Positions 41,549 through 49,889 of a stretch of 64,000 nt of DNA are shown in pieces; the stretch's first letter is position 1; every line of letters starts with the position of its first letter. Origin of the DNA: Acidimicrobiales bacterium. Lineage in GTDB: Bacteria; Actinomycetota; Acidimicrobiia; Acidimicrobiales; SZUA-35. A program made the translations under genes and the position numbers. The notes below the pieces were generated by a model that saw only the letters and a program-made list of their open reading frames with translations, was not told where the DNA came from and searched no databases. The stretch lies in the NCBI GenBank assembly GCA_028285495.1, contig JANQPB010000006.1:310001-374000 (forward strand), given 5' to 3'.

Positions 41549-43016
41549 AGATCACCACGCCGGACGAGTCGAAGGTCCGCTCGAAGCCCTGGAGCGACAT
41601 GGTGCGGTCGAACTCCTGGCGCTCGGCCGGCGCCCGCTCCGGCACCTCCCGCTCGACCACCAGCACGGCCCGGGTGAACAGGGGGAAGCCCATGTTGACC
41701 GCGGCCGGGGCGGTGTCGGTAGGCAGGGCGAACAGCCACGGGCGCTCCGACAGCTCGGCCAGCGCCGACGGCGAGGCCCGGACGGGCACGTCCGGCGGCA
41801 GGGTGGCGATGGCCCGGGCCAACGCCTGGTCGGTGGCATCGCGCTCGTCCCACTGCCACGGTCGCTCGTACGGCGAGGTGGCCGACGAGGCCATGAACAG
41901 CAGCACCGTGGCCGCCACCAGGGTGGTCAGCAGGCGGACGTCGAGGAAGACCCGGTCGACGCCCATGTTGCCGAGCCGGTTGAGGGCGAACGTGGCTGCG
42001 ATCATGACGAAGGCCAACAGCATCGCCGCCCGCTCGGCGAACGGTGACGTCTGGGCCGTGCCGGCCAGCAGGTAGAGCCCGGTCAGCGGCAGCGCCGGCC
42101 ACAGGTACCGGAGCGACAGCAGCGGCAGGAAGATGACCGGGGCCAACAGGGCCACGAGCAGCGACAGGTTGTCCTGGGCCAGGACCGTCTGCAGCGAGTC
42201 GATCGGGTTGCGGAGCGAGTTGAGCACCAGGTCGGCCAGCGACTGGCCGTTGTAGGCGGTGTTGCGACCCGTGGCCCCGGTCTGGCCGAGCAGGGGCTGG
42301 CCGACCAGCAGCAGTCCGAGCGAGTAGATCCAACCGATGCCGAGGGTCCACAGCCCGCCCCGGCGCTCGCCGTCGCCGAGCAGGACGAATCCCCACAGGG
42401 CGATGGCCAGGCCGAGGTCGGCCTGGCAGAGCAGCGCAAAGGCGACACACAGCCAGTAGGGAACCCAGCGCTTCGTCGCACCGAAGTAGGCGAGACCGAT
42501 CAGGGCCGGGACCGCCAGCGTCACCGGATGGAAGTCGTCGACGGCGATCCGGTGGGTGGCCGGGTGCAACGCATAGGCGGCCACGAGCGCCGTGGCGGCC
42601 CCGATCCGCAGCCGGGCCACCTCCCTGGCCAGCCGCCACAGCGGCAGCACGGCCAGGCCGAGGGCGACGGCCTGGGCCACGATCAGGACCTGGGCCGGCG
42701 GGGCGACGATCGCCGGCAGCGCGAGGGGGTAGAGGACGAACGACCAGCGCACCTCGAGCACGTGCACGTCGGTGCCGAACAGCGAGGCCCTCGGCTCGGT
42801 CAGCTCGGTGATCAGCCACAGGGCCTGGCTGTAGCTGGCCAGGTCGACGCCGGTGCCGAGCCCGGCCAGGCGATCGAGCCCGACCCTGGCCAGGAACGCG
42901 GCGAGGGCGACGGCGACGATCGTCGGGATCCAGCGATCGCCGGGCCCGCCGGCCAGGCGGGCCTGGTACCGGACGATGGCCCGATCGACCCGCCGCTGGA
43001 ACGGGACCTCGCTCAT
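41538..43016 (-). CDS. DUF2079 polytopic membrane protein
   Basis: A 492-residue protein with about 11 hydrophobic helices. The first loop has GTGVDLASYSQALWLITELT and a DVHVLEVRWSFVLYPLALPA segment, which match the DUF2079 family, of GT-C-like topology. Its function is unknown, but an association with lipid or cell-envelope synthesis is usual. The C-terminal 90 residues form an external domain. It overlaps the phosphatidyltransferase start and is probably in its operon. Confidence 0.8.
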   Translation of the reverse strand: MSEVPFQRRVDRAIVRYQARLAGGPGDRWIPTIVAVALAAFLARVGLDRLAGLGTGVDLASYSQALWLITELTEPRASLFGTDVHVLEVRWSFVLYPLALPAIVAPPAQVLIVAQAVALGLAVLPLWRLAREVARLRIGAATALVAAYALHPATHRIAVDDFHPVTLAVPALIGLAYFGATKRWVPYWLCVAFALLCQADLGLAIALWGFVLLGDGERRGGLWTLGIGWIYSLGLLLVGQPLLGQTGATGRNTAYNGQSLADLVLNSLRNPIDSLQTVLAQDNLSLLVALLAPVIFLPLLSLRYLWPALPLTGLYLLAGTAQTSPFAERAAMLLAFVMIAATFALNRLGNMGVDRVFLDVRLLTTLVAATVLLFMASSATSPYERPWQWDERDATDQALARAIATLPPDVPVRASPSALAELSERPWLFALPTDTAPAAVNMGFPLFTRAVLVVEREVPERAPAERQEFDRTMSLQGFERTFDSSGVVIYAR

Positions 43017-43076
43017 GGCCGGCGCTCACCCATGCCCAGGACTCACGATCGAGGCTCCGGCCCCGTCACCGGTCCG

Positions 43077-43838
43077 TCACCCGCCCTGGGCTGGCCGGTC
43101 ACCGCTGGCGCGGGGAGGCGGCAGCTCGGGCCAGGCCTCGGCCGGGAGCGGGGTCAGCAGTTCCTCGCCCTTGTTGCGGACGTTGTTGACCATCGTCGAG
43201 ATCGGGACCAACGTCAGCAGGTCGTCCGGGGCCGGGCGGAGCAGCGAGCCGATGTCGTCGAGGTCGGTCTCGCTCGACAGCCAGTCGTCCCAGACCGCCG
43301 GTGGCAGCAACACCGGCATCCGGTCGTGGATCGTCGACATCTCGGCGTTCGGCGTCGTGGTCAGGATCGTGCAGGTCTCGATCGGCTCGGCGTCCGGGTC
43401 GACGGTCTTGCCGTCGTCGAGCCGGGGCCGCCACCGCTCCCACAGGCCGGCGAACACCACCGGCTCACCGTCGGCCCGCTGGATCAGGTACGGCTGCTTG
43501 TTCTTCTGGTCCGGCAGCTTGGCCCACTCGTAGAACCCGTCGGCGGGGATCAGGCAGCGGTGACGCTCGTAGGCCTTGCGGAACGCGGGCTTCTCGGCCA
43601 CGGTCTCGGCCCTGGCGTTGATCATCCGGGACCCGATCTTCAGGTCCTTGGCCCAGAACGGGACCAGGCCCCAGCGCAGGGCGCTGAGGCGACGCCGCTC
43701 GTCGCGGGCCCGGACGACGTAGACCTCGTTGGTCGGGGCGACGTTGAAGCTCGGCTCGAGCTCGTCGTCGTCACGATCGGCGCCGAAGTAGTTCGCCAAC
43801 TCGTCGGGAGGCGAGGCGGAGACGAACCGTCCACACAT
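43077..43838 (-). CDS. SRAP/HMCES-type abasic site processing protein
   Basis: A 253-residue SOS response-associated peptidase-fold protein. The catalytic Cys2 begins MCGRFVSASPP after Met removal; Asn lies in SRMINARAET, Glu in CLIPADGFYEW, and His in MSTIHDRMPVLLP. The family forms a covalent thiazolidine link with abasic sites in single-stranded DNA to shield them. It lies 60 bp upstream of the DUF2079 gene. Two charged loops (EVYVVRARDERRR) are typical. Confidence 0.92.
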   Translation of the reverse strand: MCGRFVSASPPDELANYFGADRDDDELEPSFNVAPTNEVYVVRARDERRRLSALRWGLVPFWAKDLKIGSRMINARAETVAEKPAFRKAYERHRCLIPADGFYEWAKLPDQKNKQPYLIQRADGEPVVFAGLWERWRPRLDDGKTVDPDAEPIETCTILTTTPNAEMSTIHDRMPVLLPPAVWDDWLSSETDLDDIGSLLRPAPDDLLTLVPISTMVNNVRNKGEELLTPLPAEAWPELPPPRASGDRPAQGG

Positions 43839-43896
43839 GGCTCAGACGGTAGTCGCTCGGCGGGTGGTTCCGGGCCTGGCCGCCGACGGCGGCCGA

Positions 43897-44409
43897 TCAG
43901 TCGCCTGACCAGCGGTCGGCCATGGCGTATGCGCCAAGCGGGACCCGGGGCCCGCCGATCCCGGCCGGCGGATCGACCGAGTCGGGCCAGCCGAGCGAGA
44001 CCAGCATCGGCGCCTCGACGTCGGCCGGGATGTCGAGGATCGCCCTCACCTCGTCCTGGTGGTGGAGGGTGACCGGGCACGACGCCAGGCCCTCGGCGTT
44101 GGCCGCCACCATCAGGTTCTGGGCGTGGCGACCGACGTCGAACATCCGGCGCGGCCCGGCGTCCGCGCTGACGGTGAACACCACCAGCACGGGCGGCCGG
44201 TCGATCCAGGTGGCGTACTCGCCCCCCGCCTTGAGCGCCTCCCTGGCCGCCGGATCGGTGACGACGACCACCCGGACCGGCTGGACGTTCTTGGCCGAGC
44301 CGGCCATCCTGGCGGCGTCGAGAACCCGTTCGAGCACGTCGCCGGGAACCGGCTGGTCGGTGTAGCTGCGGGTGTCGCGTTTCGAGCGGATGGCGGTGAG
44401 GGCGTCCAT
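43897..44409 (-). CDS. Nitroreductase family protein
   Basis: A 170-residue FMN-dependent nitroreductase-like protein, near the family's short end. SKRDTRSYTDQPVPGDVLER then MAGSAKNVQPVRVVVVTDP are the FMN-site regions, and FDVGRHAQNLMVAANAEGLA is the conserved helix. It may reduce nitro groups, quinones or flavins; the substrate is unknown. It starts 11 bases downstream of the polytopic membrane protein's stop, so the two are probably co-transcribed, with the SRAP gene after it. Confidence 0.85.
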   Translation of the reverse strand: MDALTAIRSKRDTRSYTDQPVPGDVLERVLDAARMAGSAKNVQPVRVVVVTDPAAREALKAGGEYATWIDRPPVLVVFTVSADAGPRRMFDVGRHAQNLMVAANAEGLASCPVTLHHQDEVRAILDIPADVEAPMLVSLGWPDSVDPPAGIGGPRVPLGAYAMADRWSGD

Positions 44410-44420
44410 GGACGTCGAGG

Positions 44421-45632
44421 TTAGGGGATCGGCTCGGCGCCGGTCGTGCCATCGGCCGGAGCGCCGGATCCGGCGCCGCCACCGGCGAGGCGGTCGAGGT
44501 AGACCGAGCGGACGGCCAGCGCCTGGCGGACCTCGGCCGTGACCTCGTCGAAGAACTCCTGGCGGTAGGCGCCGTCGGTCACGGCGGCCACGGCGAACTG
44601 GAGGGCCGAGAACGCCGACAGGAAGCCGACCACCTGCAACAGCTCGTCGGTCAGGACCAGCTCGGTGCCCCAGAGCGTGCCCCGGGCCACCACGTCGTCC
44701 TGGCCGAGCTCGCTCAGCGAGGTCCACAACACGATCGTGTCGCTGCGGACCGCGAACACGCCGAAGGCGACGTAGAACAGCCCGATCGCCACCGAGACCA
44801 GCACGATCTGGAGGCCCATGTTGAACAGGACGACGAGCCCGACATTGAACCGGTCGGCCCTGGTCAACGGCGGGTCGCACCGTCCGGTCATCGTCTCGGG
44901 GTCGGGCGGGGCCAGCGGCGACCCGGCGCCCCCGGCGAGTGCGCACACCCGGTCCCACGACTCGAAGCGGGCGATCTCGGCGATCTCCCTGGGGATGCGA
45001 AGGGCGATGAAGGCCGCGGCCACCGCCAGGAGCAGGCCGACGGTGACGGCGAACGACAGCCCGGTGAAGTCCCTGGCCACCTGCCACAGCTCGGCGTTGA
45101 GGAACAGGAAGGCGGAGAACACGAGCACGAACGGGAGGGCCCGGCCCATGAGCGTCAGGACCTGGCTGAGGTGCCGGTAGGTCTGGCGGAGCGCCCAGAC
45201 CGTTGTCGGCACCAGGCCGTAGCCGACGATCAGGTACACCAGGCCGAGCACGACCAGGTTGAGCACGACGATCCCGACCGCCCCGAGCAGCGGCTCCCCG
45301 CCGAACAGCAGGGCCGGGATGGTCGGCGCGATCACGAAGGTCAACAACTCGACCGGTCCGACGTCGTCCGGCAACTGCAGGGCCCGGCGACCGCGGATCA
45401 CGTTGACGGTGACGGCGACGCCGAGGATCAGCAGAGCGCTCAGCACGGCGACACCGGCCTGTGACCAGCCGGTGAACCGGTCCCCGAAGGCGCCGAACAC
45501 GTTGAAGAGGAAGACGAGGACCAGGAAGGGCGCGGCCCGGGTGAAGACGTCGGTCGACGCCCGGTACTCGTGGATCAGGTGGGGTAGGCCCTGCCGGAGG
45601 AACCAGCGCTCGACCGCATGCCGTTCGTCCAC
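44421..45632 (-). CDS. Multi-spanning membrane protein, unknown function
   Basis: A 403-residue protein with about eight hydrophobic segments in two groups, separated by a Pro/Asp loop (PLAPPDPETMTGRCDPPLT). The N-terminus ERWFLRQGLPHLIHEYRAST and C-terminus LAVRSVYLDRLAGG are cytoplasmic-looking. The spacing resembles a family of actinobacterial integral membrane proteins of unknown function. No catalytic residue stands out. It shares a strand and tight spacing with the nitroreductase. Confidence 0.65.
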   Translation of the reverse strand: MDERHAVERWFLRQGLPHLIHEYRASTDVFTRAAPFLVLVFLFNVFGAFGDRFTGWSQAGVAVLSALLILGVAVTVNVIRGRRALQLPDDVGPVELLTFVIAPTIPALLFGGEPLLGAVGIVVLNLVVLGLVYLIVGYGLVPTTVWALRQTYRHLSQVLTLMGRALPFVLVFSAFLFLNAELWQVARDFTGLSFAVTVGLLLAVAAAFIALRIPREIAEIARFESWDRVCALAGGAGSPLAPPDPETMTGRCDPPLTRADRFNVGLVVLFNMGLQIVLVSVAIGLFYVAFGVFAVRSDTIVLWTSLSELGQDDVVARGTLWGTELVLTDELLQVVGFLSAFSALQFAVAAVTDGAYRQEFFDEVTAEVRQALAVRSVYLDRLAGGGAGSGAPADGTTGAEPIP

Positions 45633-45681
45633 GGCCGGTCAGGCTACTCGATGACCCGACCGAGGTCGGGCTCGCCGGTGC

Positions 45682-45927
45682 TCACCCGCCGGACAGCGTC
45701 GGGAGGAAGTGGATCTCGGCCCCGTCCGGGATGTCCTCGTACAGGGCGTCCGGGAGGATCTCGCCGTTGATCGACACCGACACCCCCTCGGCCAGCCGCT
45801 CCCCCATGCCCGGATAGCGCTCGTCGAGGGCGGCGATCAACCGCCGCACCGTCGAGGCGTCGACCTCGACATCGGCAACCCCACCGGTCAGGTCCCGCAG
45901 CGACGACGGGAAGTGCACGGTCGCCAT
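45682..45927 (-). CDS. MoaD/ThiS-like small sulfur carrier
   Basis: An 81-residue ubiquitin-fold protein. SVSINGEILPDALYEDIPDG and the C-terminal LPTLSGG match MoaD-type carriers, whose GlyGly end is thiocarboxylated and gives sulfur to molybdopterin. It lies 11 bp downstream of the molybdenum subunit gene on the same strand, so a role in making the pterin cofactor of that enzyme is likely. It could instead serve thiamine or tungsten-type cofactor synthesis. Confidence 0.85.
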   Translation of the reverse strand: MATVHFPSSLRDLTGGVADVEVDASTVRRLIAALDERYPGMGERLAEGVSVSINGEILPDALYEDIPDGAEIHFLPTLSGG

Positions 45928-45938
45928 CCGGTGCCGGC

Positions 45939-48212
45939 CTAGTCCCCGCCGTCGCCGGCGGCTCGGTTGATGGCGTCGAGCACGCGGGGCGGCGACATCG
46001 GCAGGTCGGTGAGGCGGACGCCGGTCGCGGCGGCGATGGCGTTGCCGACCGCGGCGAGCGGGGGCACGATCCCGACCTCACCGACGCCCCGGACCCCGTA
46101 GGGGTGGGCCGGGTTCGGGACCTCGACCACCACCGTGTCGATCATCGGCAGGTCGGAGGCAACGGGCACCCGGTAGTCGAGGAAGCCGGGGTTCTCGAGG
46201 TGGCCGTCGTCCGAGTAGATGTACTCCTCGTTGAGGGCCCAGCCGATGCCCTGGACGACGCCGCCCTGCATCTGCCCTTCGACGTAGCTCGGATGGATGG
46301 CCGTTCCCGCATCCTGGGCCGTGGTGTAGCGGAGGACCGTGACCTCGCCCGTCTCCGGGTCGACCTCGACGTCGCACACCTGGGTGGAGAAGGCCGGGCC
46401 GACGCCGCGGGCGTTGAGCGCCGCCGTTGCCGAGATCGGCCCACCGGTCCGGCCCCACTTGGCGGCCAGCTCGCCGAGCGTCAGCGGGGTCTCGGAGCCA
46501 TCGACGTGCTGGGCCTGCCCGTCGACCCACTCGACCACGTCGACCTCGACGTCCCACGTCTTGGCCGCCCGGCCCCTGAGGTCGTCCTTGATCTGGCGGC
46601 AGGCGTCGACCACGGCGGCCCCGGTCGCCAGGGTGACCCGGCTGCCGCCGGTCACGTCGTTGAAGCCGACGGTCTCGGTGTCGGCGACGATGGCGTTGAC
46701 CCGCCCGACGTCGATCCCGAGCTCCTCGGCCGCCATCAGGCACATCGACGAGCGGCTGCCGCCGATGTCGGGTGAACCGACGACGACCGTCAGGTTGCCG
46801 TCCTCGTTGACGTTGACGGTGGCGGTCGAGTTCATGCCGGCGTTGAACCAGAACCCGGCGGCCACGCCGCGGCCCTGGTTCGGCCCGAGCTCGGTCTGGT
46901 AGTGGGGATGGTCGCGGATCGCCTCGAGCGTCTCGACGAAGCCGATGACCGGGAACTTGGGGCCGTAGGCGGCCTGGCTGCCCTCCGTCACGGCGTTGCG
47001 CAGCCGCAGCTCGACCGGGTCGATGCCGATGCCGGCGGCCAGCTCGTCGAGCACGCTCTCGACGGCGAAGGCCGCCATCGGCGCCCCCGGAGCCCGGTAG
47101 GCGGCGACCCGAGGCTTGTTGACGACGACGTCGAAGCCCTCGACGAAGAAGTTCGGGATGTCATAGGGGGCGAGCACGGTCATGCCGGCGGCCCCGACGG
47201 GTGAGCCGGGGTTGGCCCCGGCCTCGAACGCCATCCAGACGTCGGCCGCGGTGAGCTGGCCGTCCTCGGTGACGCCGACCTTGACCCGCAGGCTGGTGCC
47301 GGACGCCGGGCCGGAGGCCCGGAACACCTCGTCGCGGTCCATGACCAGCCGGACCGGGCGACCGGAGCGGAGGGACAGCAGCGTGGCCAGCGGCTCCAGG
47401 TAGATGACGGTCTTGCCGCCGAAGCCGCCGCCGATCTCGGCCGGGGTGACCTTGATCCTCGTCGGCTCCCAGCCGAGCACCTTGGCGGTCGAGGTCCGCA
47501 TCGAGAAGTGCCCCTGGGAGGAGCACCACAGGTTGGCCCGCCCATCCTGGGAGGCGTCGGCCACCGCGGCGTGGGGCTCGATGTAGCCCTGGTGCACCGG
47601 CTTGGTGGTGAAGCTCCGCTCGACGACCAGGTCGGCGTCGGCGAAGCCCTGGTCGAGGTCGCCCCGCTCGTGGGTGATCCGGGAGGCGATGTTGGAGTCG
47701 ACCTCGGGGGCCGGGTCCAGGCCACGGGTCCTCATGCCCTCGTGCAGGATCGGGGCGTCGTCGGCCATCGCCTGCTCGACGGTCAGCACGTGGGGCAGGA
47801 GCTCGTAGGTGACGTCGATGGCGGCGGCCGCGGCCTTGGCCTGCTTGCGGGTCGCTGCCGCGACGGCGGCGACCGGGTGGCCCTCGTAGAGCACCTTGTC
47901 GCGGGCCATGACGTTCTTCGACATCAGCACGTCGTCCGGACGAGCCCCGTTCGCGGCCAGGTCGGGGAAGTCGGCGCCGGTGATCACGGCGTGGACGCCG
48001 GGCATGGCCTCGGCTGCGCTGGTGTCGATGGCGACGATCGTGGCGTGCGGGTGCGGTGACCGCAGGACCGCTCCCTCCAGCATCCCGGGGAGGACCAGGT
48101 CGGCCCCGAAGCGGGCCTTGCCGGTGACCTTGTCGAGCCCGTCCGGGCGGATCGGGCGGGTCCCGACCTGCTTGTAGCCGGGGTTGGCCGTTGGTTCGTC
48201 GGTGACGGTCAT
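45939..48212 (-). CDS. Molybdenum-cofactor subunit of a xanthine-dehydrogenase/aldehyde-oxidase family enzyme
   Basis: A 757-residue large subunit. The N-terminal DGLDKVTGKARFGADLVLPG and EIGGGFGGKTVIYLEPLATL (near residue 265) are cofactor-binding regions. The active-site loop reads AYRAPGAPMAAFAVES near residue 367, unlike the CO-dehydrogenase loop AYRCSFR, so it is not a form I CO dehydrogenase. The catalytic Glu is in VRGVGEVGIVPP near residue 711. It would hydroxylate or oxidise a carbon substrate, perhaps an aldehyde or N-heterocycle, with electrons passed to the 2Fe-2S and FAD partners encoded upstream. Confidence 0.93.
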   Translation of the reverse strand: MTVTDEPTANPGYKQVGTRPIRPDGLDKVTGKARFGADLVLPGMLEGAVLRSPHPHATIVAIDTSAAEAMPGVHAVITGADFPDLAANGARPDDVLMSKNVMARDKVLYEGHPVAAVAAATRKQAKAAAAAIDVTYELLPHVLTVEQAMADDAPILHEGMRTRGLDPAPEVDSNIASRITHERGDLDQGFADADLVVERSFTTKPVHQGYIEPHAAVADASQDGRANLWCSSQGHFSMRTSTAKVLGWEPTRIKVTPAEIGGGFGGKTVIYLEPLATLLSLRSGRPVRLVMDRDEVFRASGPASGTSLRVKVGVTEDGQLTAADVWMAFEAGANPGSPVGAAGMTVLAPYDIPNFFVEGFDVVVNKPRVAAYRAPGAPMAAFAVESVLDELAAGIGIDPVELRLRNAVTEGSQAAYGPKFPVIGFVETLEAIRDHPHYQTELGPNQGRGVAAGFWFNAGMNSTATVNVNEDGNLTVVVGSPDIGGSRSSMCLMAAEELGIDVGRVNAIVADTETVGFNDVTGGSRVTLATGAAVVDACRQIKDDLRGRAAKTWDVEVDVVEWVDGQAQHVDGSETPLTLGELAAKWGRTGGPISATAALNARGVGPAFSTQVCDVEVDPETGEVTVLRYTTAQDAGTAIHPSYVEGQMQGGVVQGIGWALNEEYIYSDDGHLENPGFLDYRVPVASDLPMIDTVVVEVPNPAHPYGVRGVGEVGIVPPLAAVGNAIAAATGVRLTDLPMSPPRVLDAINRAAGDGGD

Positions 48213-48288
48213 GAAACTGCCTCGTTCTGGTGCGGTGCGTTCGGGTTTGGGGCGTTGTCTCGGGTCGGGCCGTTGGCCGGCGACTCGC

Positions 48289-48783
48289 TCAGTCGGCGGT
48301 CAGGGCGCCGTCCGATCGCATGTCGGCCGCAGCGTCGAGCACGGCCCGGACGATCTTGTCGTAGCCGGTGCAGCGGCAGAGGTTGCCGGCCAGCGCGTAG
48401 CGGACCTCGGTCTCGGTCGGGTCGGGGTTGTGGTCGAGGAGGGCCTTGGCCGCGACGAGGAAGCCGGGGGTGCAGACGCCGCACTGCAGGGCTGCGCCCT
48501 CGAGGAACGTCTGCTGGACCGGGTGGAGGGCCTCGGCCGAGGCCAGGCCCTCGACGGTGACGATCGTCGCGCCGTCAGCCTCGGGGGCGAACACCAGGCA
48601 GGCGCAGGTCAGCCGGTTGTTGAGCAGGACCGAGCAGGCGCCACAGTCGCCGGTGCCGCAGCCCTCCTTGACCCCGGTCAGGCCGACGTCGTCGCGCAAT
48701 GCGTTGAGGAGCGTCTCGTCCTGCTCGCAGAGGAACTCGGTCTCGTCGCCGTTGATCGTGCAGGTCACGTGGGTCCTGGCCAT
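48289..48783 (-). CDS. Two-cluster 2Fe-2S subunit of a molybdenum hydroxylase
   Basis: A 164-residue ferredoxin-like subunit. The first cluster is bound by Cys in EGCGTGDCGACSVLLNNRLT then CACL; the second by QCGVCTPGFLVAAKALL and NLCRCTGYDKIV. The order of clusters and length match CoxS-type subunits. It relays electrons from the Mo subunit to the FAD subunit. It starts 1 bp before the stop of the FAD-subunit gene is passed, and ends 76 bp before the Mo-subunit start. Confidence 0.95.
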   Translation of the reverse strand: MARTHVTCTINGDETEFLCEQDETLLNALRDDVGLTGVKEGCGTGDCGACSVLLNNRLTCACLVFAPEADGATIVTVEGLASAEALHPVQQTFLEGAALQCGVCTPGFLVAAKALLDHNPDPTETEVRYALAGNLCRCTGYDKIVRAVLDAAADMRSDGALTAD

Positions 48784-48784
48784 G

Positions 48785-49699
48785 TCAGCTCACTCCGTTC
48801 GCGGCGGCGCCGTCGGTCGCGGCCCCGTTGGTGGCGAGCGCCCGCTCGGTGGCGGCGGTGACCGCCCGCCTGGCCAGGACGCCGGCCACCTGTCGGCGGT
48901 AGGCCACGGTGCCCCGCTTGTCGTCGATCGGGTTGCAGGCGGCGGTGGCCGCGGCGGCGACGGCGGCCATGGCGTCGCCGTTGCCGAGAATGTCGCTCGC
49001 CGCGGTGCCGACGAGTGCCGATTCGGCATCGGAGACCCGCACCACGGTCGGGGCGACGGCCCCGAGGGCGACGGCGGCCGAGGTGCACACCCCGGCCTCG
49101 TCGAAGCTCAGGCGGGCGCCGGCCCCGACGACGGCGATGTCCATCTCGGTCCGGGGGATGAGCCGCAGGTAGGCGTCACCGGTGCGGGCCGGGCGATGGT
49201 CGAGCTGGAACTCGACCACGAACTCGCCGGGACCGAGCGACGTCGAACCGGGGCCGGTGGTCACGTCGACGACCGGGATCGTGCGGGTCCCGTCCGGGCC
49301 GGCGACGACGGCCCGCATGTCGTTGACGACCATCGCCGGGACCGAGTCGGCGGCCGGGGACGCATTGCAGAGGTTGCCACCGAGGCTGGAGCGGTTCTGG
49401 ATCTGGTCGGAGCCGATCAACCCGGCGGCCTCGACGAGCCCGGGGAACTCGGCCGACAGCTGGGCGTTGCCGGTCAGGTCGGCCGTCGGCGTCGCCGCCC
49501 CGATCGTCCAGCCGGCGTCGTCCGCGCTGACCGAGACCAGGCGCTCGATGCCCTTGAGGTCGACGAGGGCGCCCGGCTCGGCCCGACCGGCCCGCAGCTG
49601 CGGGATGACGTCGGTTGCGCCGGCGAACACCTCGGCGTCCGGTCTCGCCGCCAGCAGCTCGCTGGCCTCCTCAACGGTCGTCGGTGACAGATACTCCAC
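48785..49699 (-). CDS. FAD-binding subunit of a molybdenum hydroxylase
   Basis: A 304-residue CoxM-type subunit. EVFAGATDVIPQLRAGRAEP near residue 30 and IQNRSSLGGNLCNASPAADS near 107 are the two FAD-binding motifs (AGGTD-like and TIGGN-like). The C-terminal domain contains MAAVAAAATAACNPIDDKRG and YRRQVAGVLARRAV. It passes electrons to an acceptor such as a quinone or ferredoxin. Start GTG 49699 follows AAGGAG by five bases and is preferred over the longer frame from 49726. Operon order M, S, L, then MoaD-like. Confidence 0.93.
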   Translation of the reverse strand: MEYLSPTTVEEASELLAARPDAEVFAGATDVIPQLRAGRAEPGALVDLKGIERLVSVSADDAGWTIGAATPTADLTGNAQLSAEFPGLVEAAGLIGSDQIQNRSSLGGNLCNASPAADSVPAMVVNDMRAVVAGPDGTRTIPVVDVTTGPGSTSLGPGEFVVEFQLDHRPARTGDAYLRLIPRTEMDIAVVGAGARLSFDEAGVCTSAAVALGAVAPTVVRVSDAESALVGTAASDILGNGDAMAAVAAAATAACNPIDDKRGTVAYRRQVAGVLARRAVTAATERALATNGAATDGAAANGVS

Positions 49700-49704
49700 C
49701 CCGT

Positions 49705-49710
49705 CTCCTT
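49705..49710 (-). promoter_or_regulatory. Ribosome-binding site deciding the FAD subunit start
   Basis: AAGGAG on the minus strand lies five bases before GTG 49699 and supports this start over the ATG further upstream. Confidence 0.6.
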
Positions 49711-49849
49711 CCGAGCTCCGGGCCAACGCGGTGCGGACCCGAGGGAGCTGACCCCACAGCCCCCGAGAGGCCGAACATAGCCGGTTCGGGCGGTGAACGG
49801 GAACTGCTGGCGTGCGGCCTCCGATGGCGGCGACCTAACGTGCGGGTGA

Positions 49850-49869
49850 CCCGTGACGCCGGTCACGGG
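49850..49869. promoter_or_regulatory. Inverted repeat before the alcohol dehydrogenase start
   Basis: CCCGTGAC and GTCACGGG form perfect eight-base arms around GCCG, ending 20 bases before ATG 49890. It sits in the 190-bp divergent gap shared with the molybdenum hydroxylase operon, so it may be an operator or a hairpin near the ribosome site. Confidence 0.4.
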
Positions 49870-49889
49870 CGAACCGATGGGGGACGTCG

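Noticed and set aside
45939..48212. The molybdenum enzyme as a CO dehydrogenase
   Set aside because: The active-site loop reads AYRAPGAP, not AYRCSFR, so a form I CO dehydrogenase is excluded by sequence.
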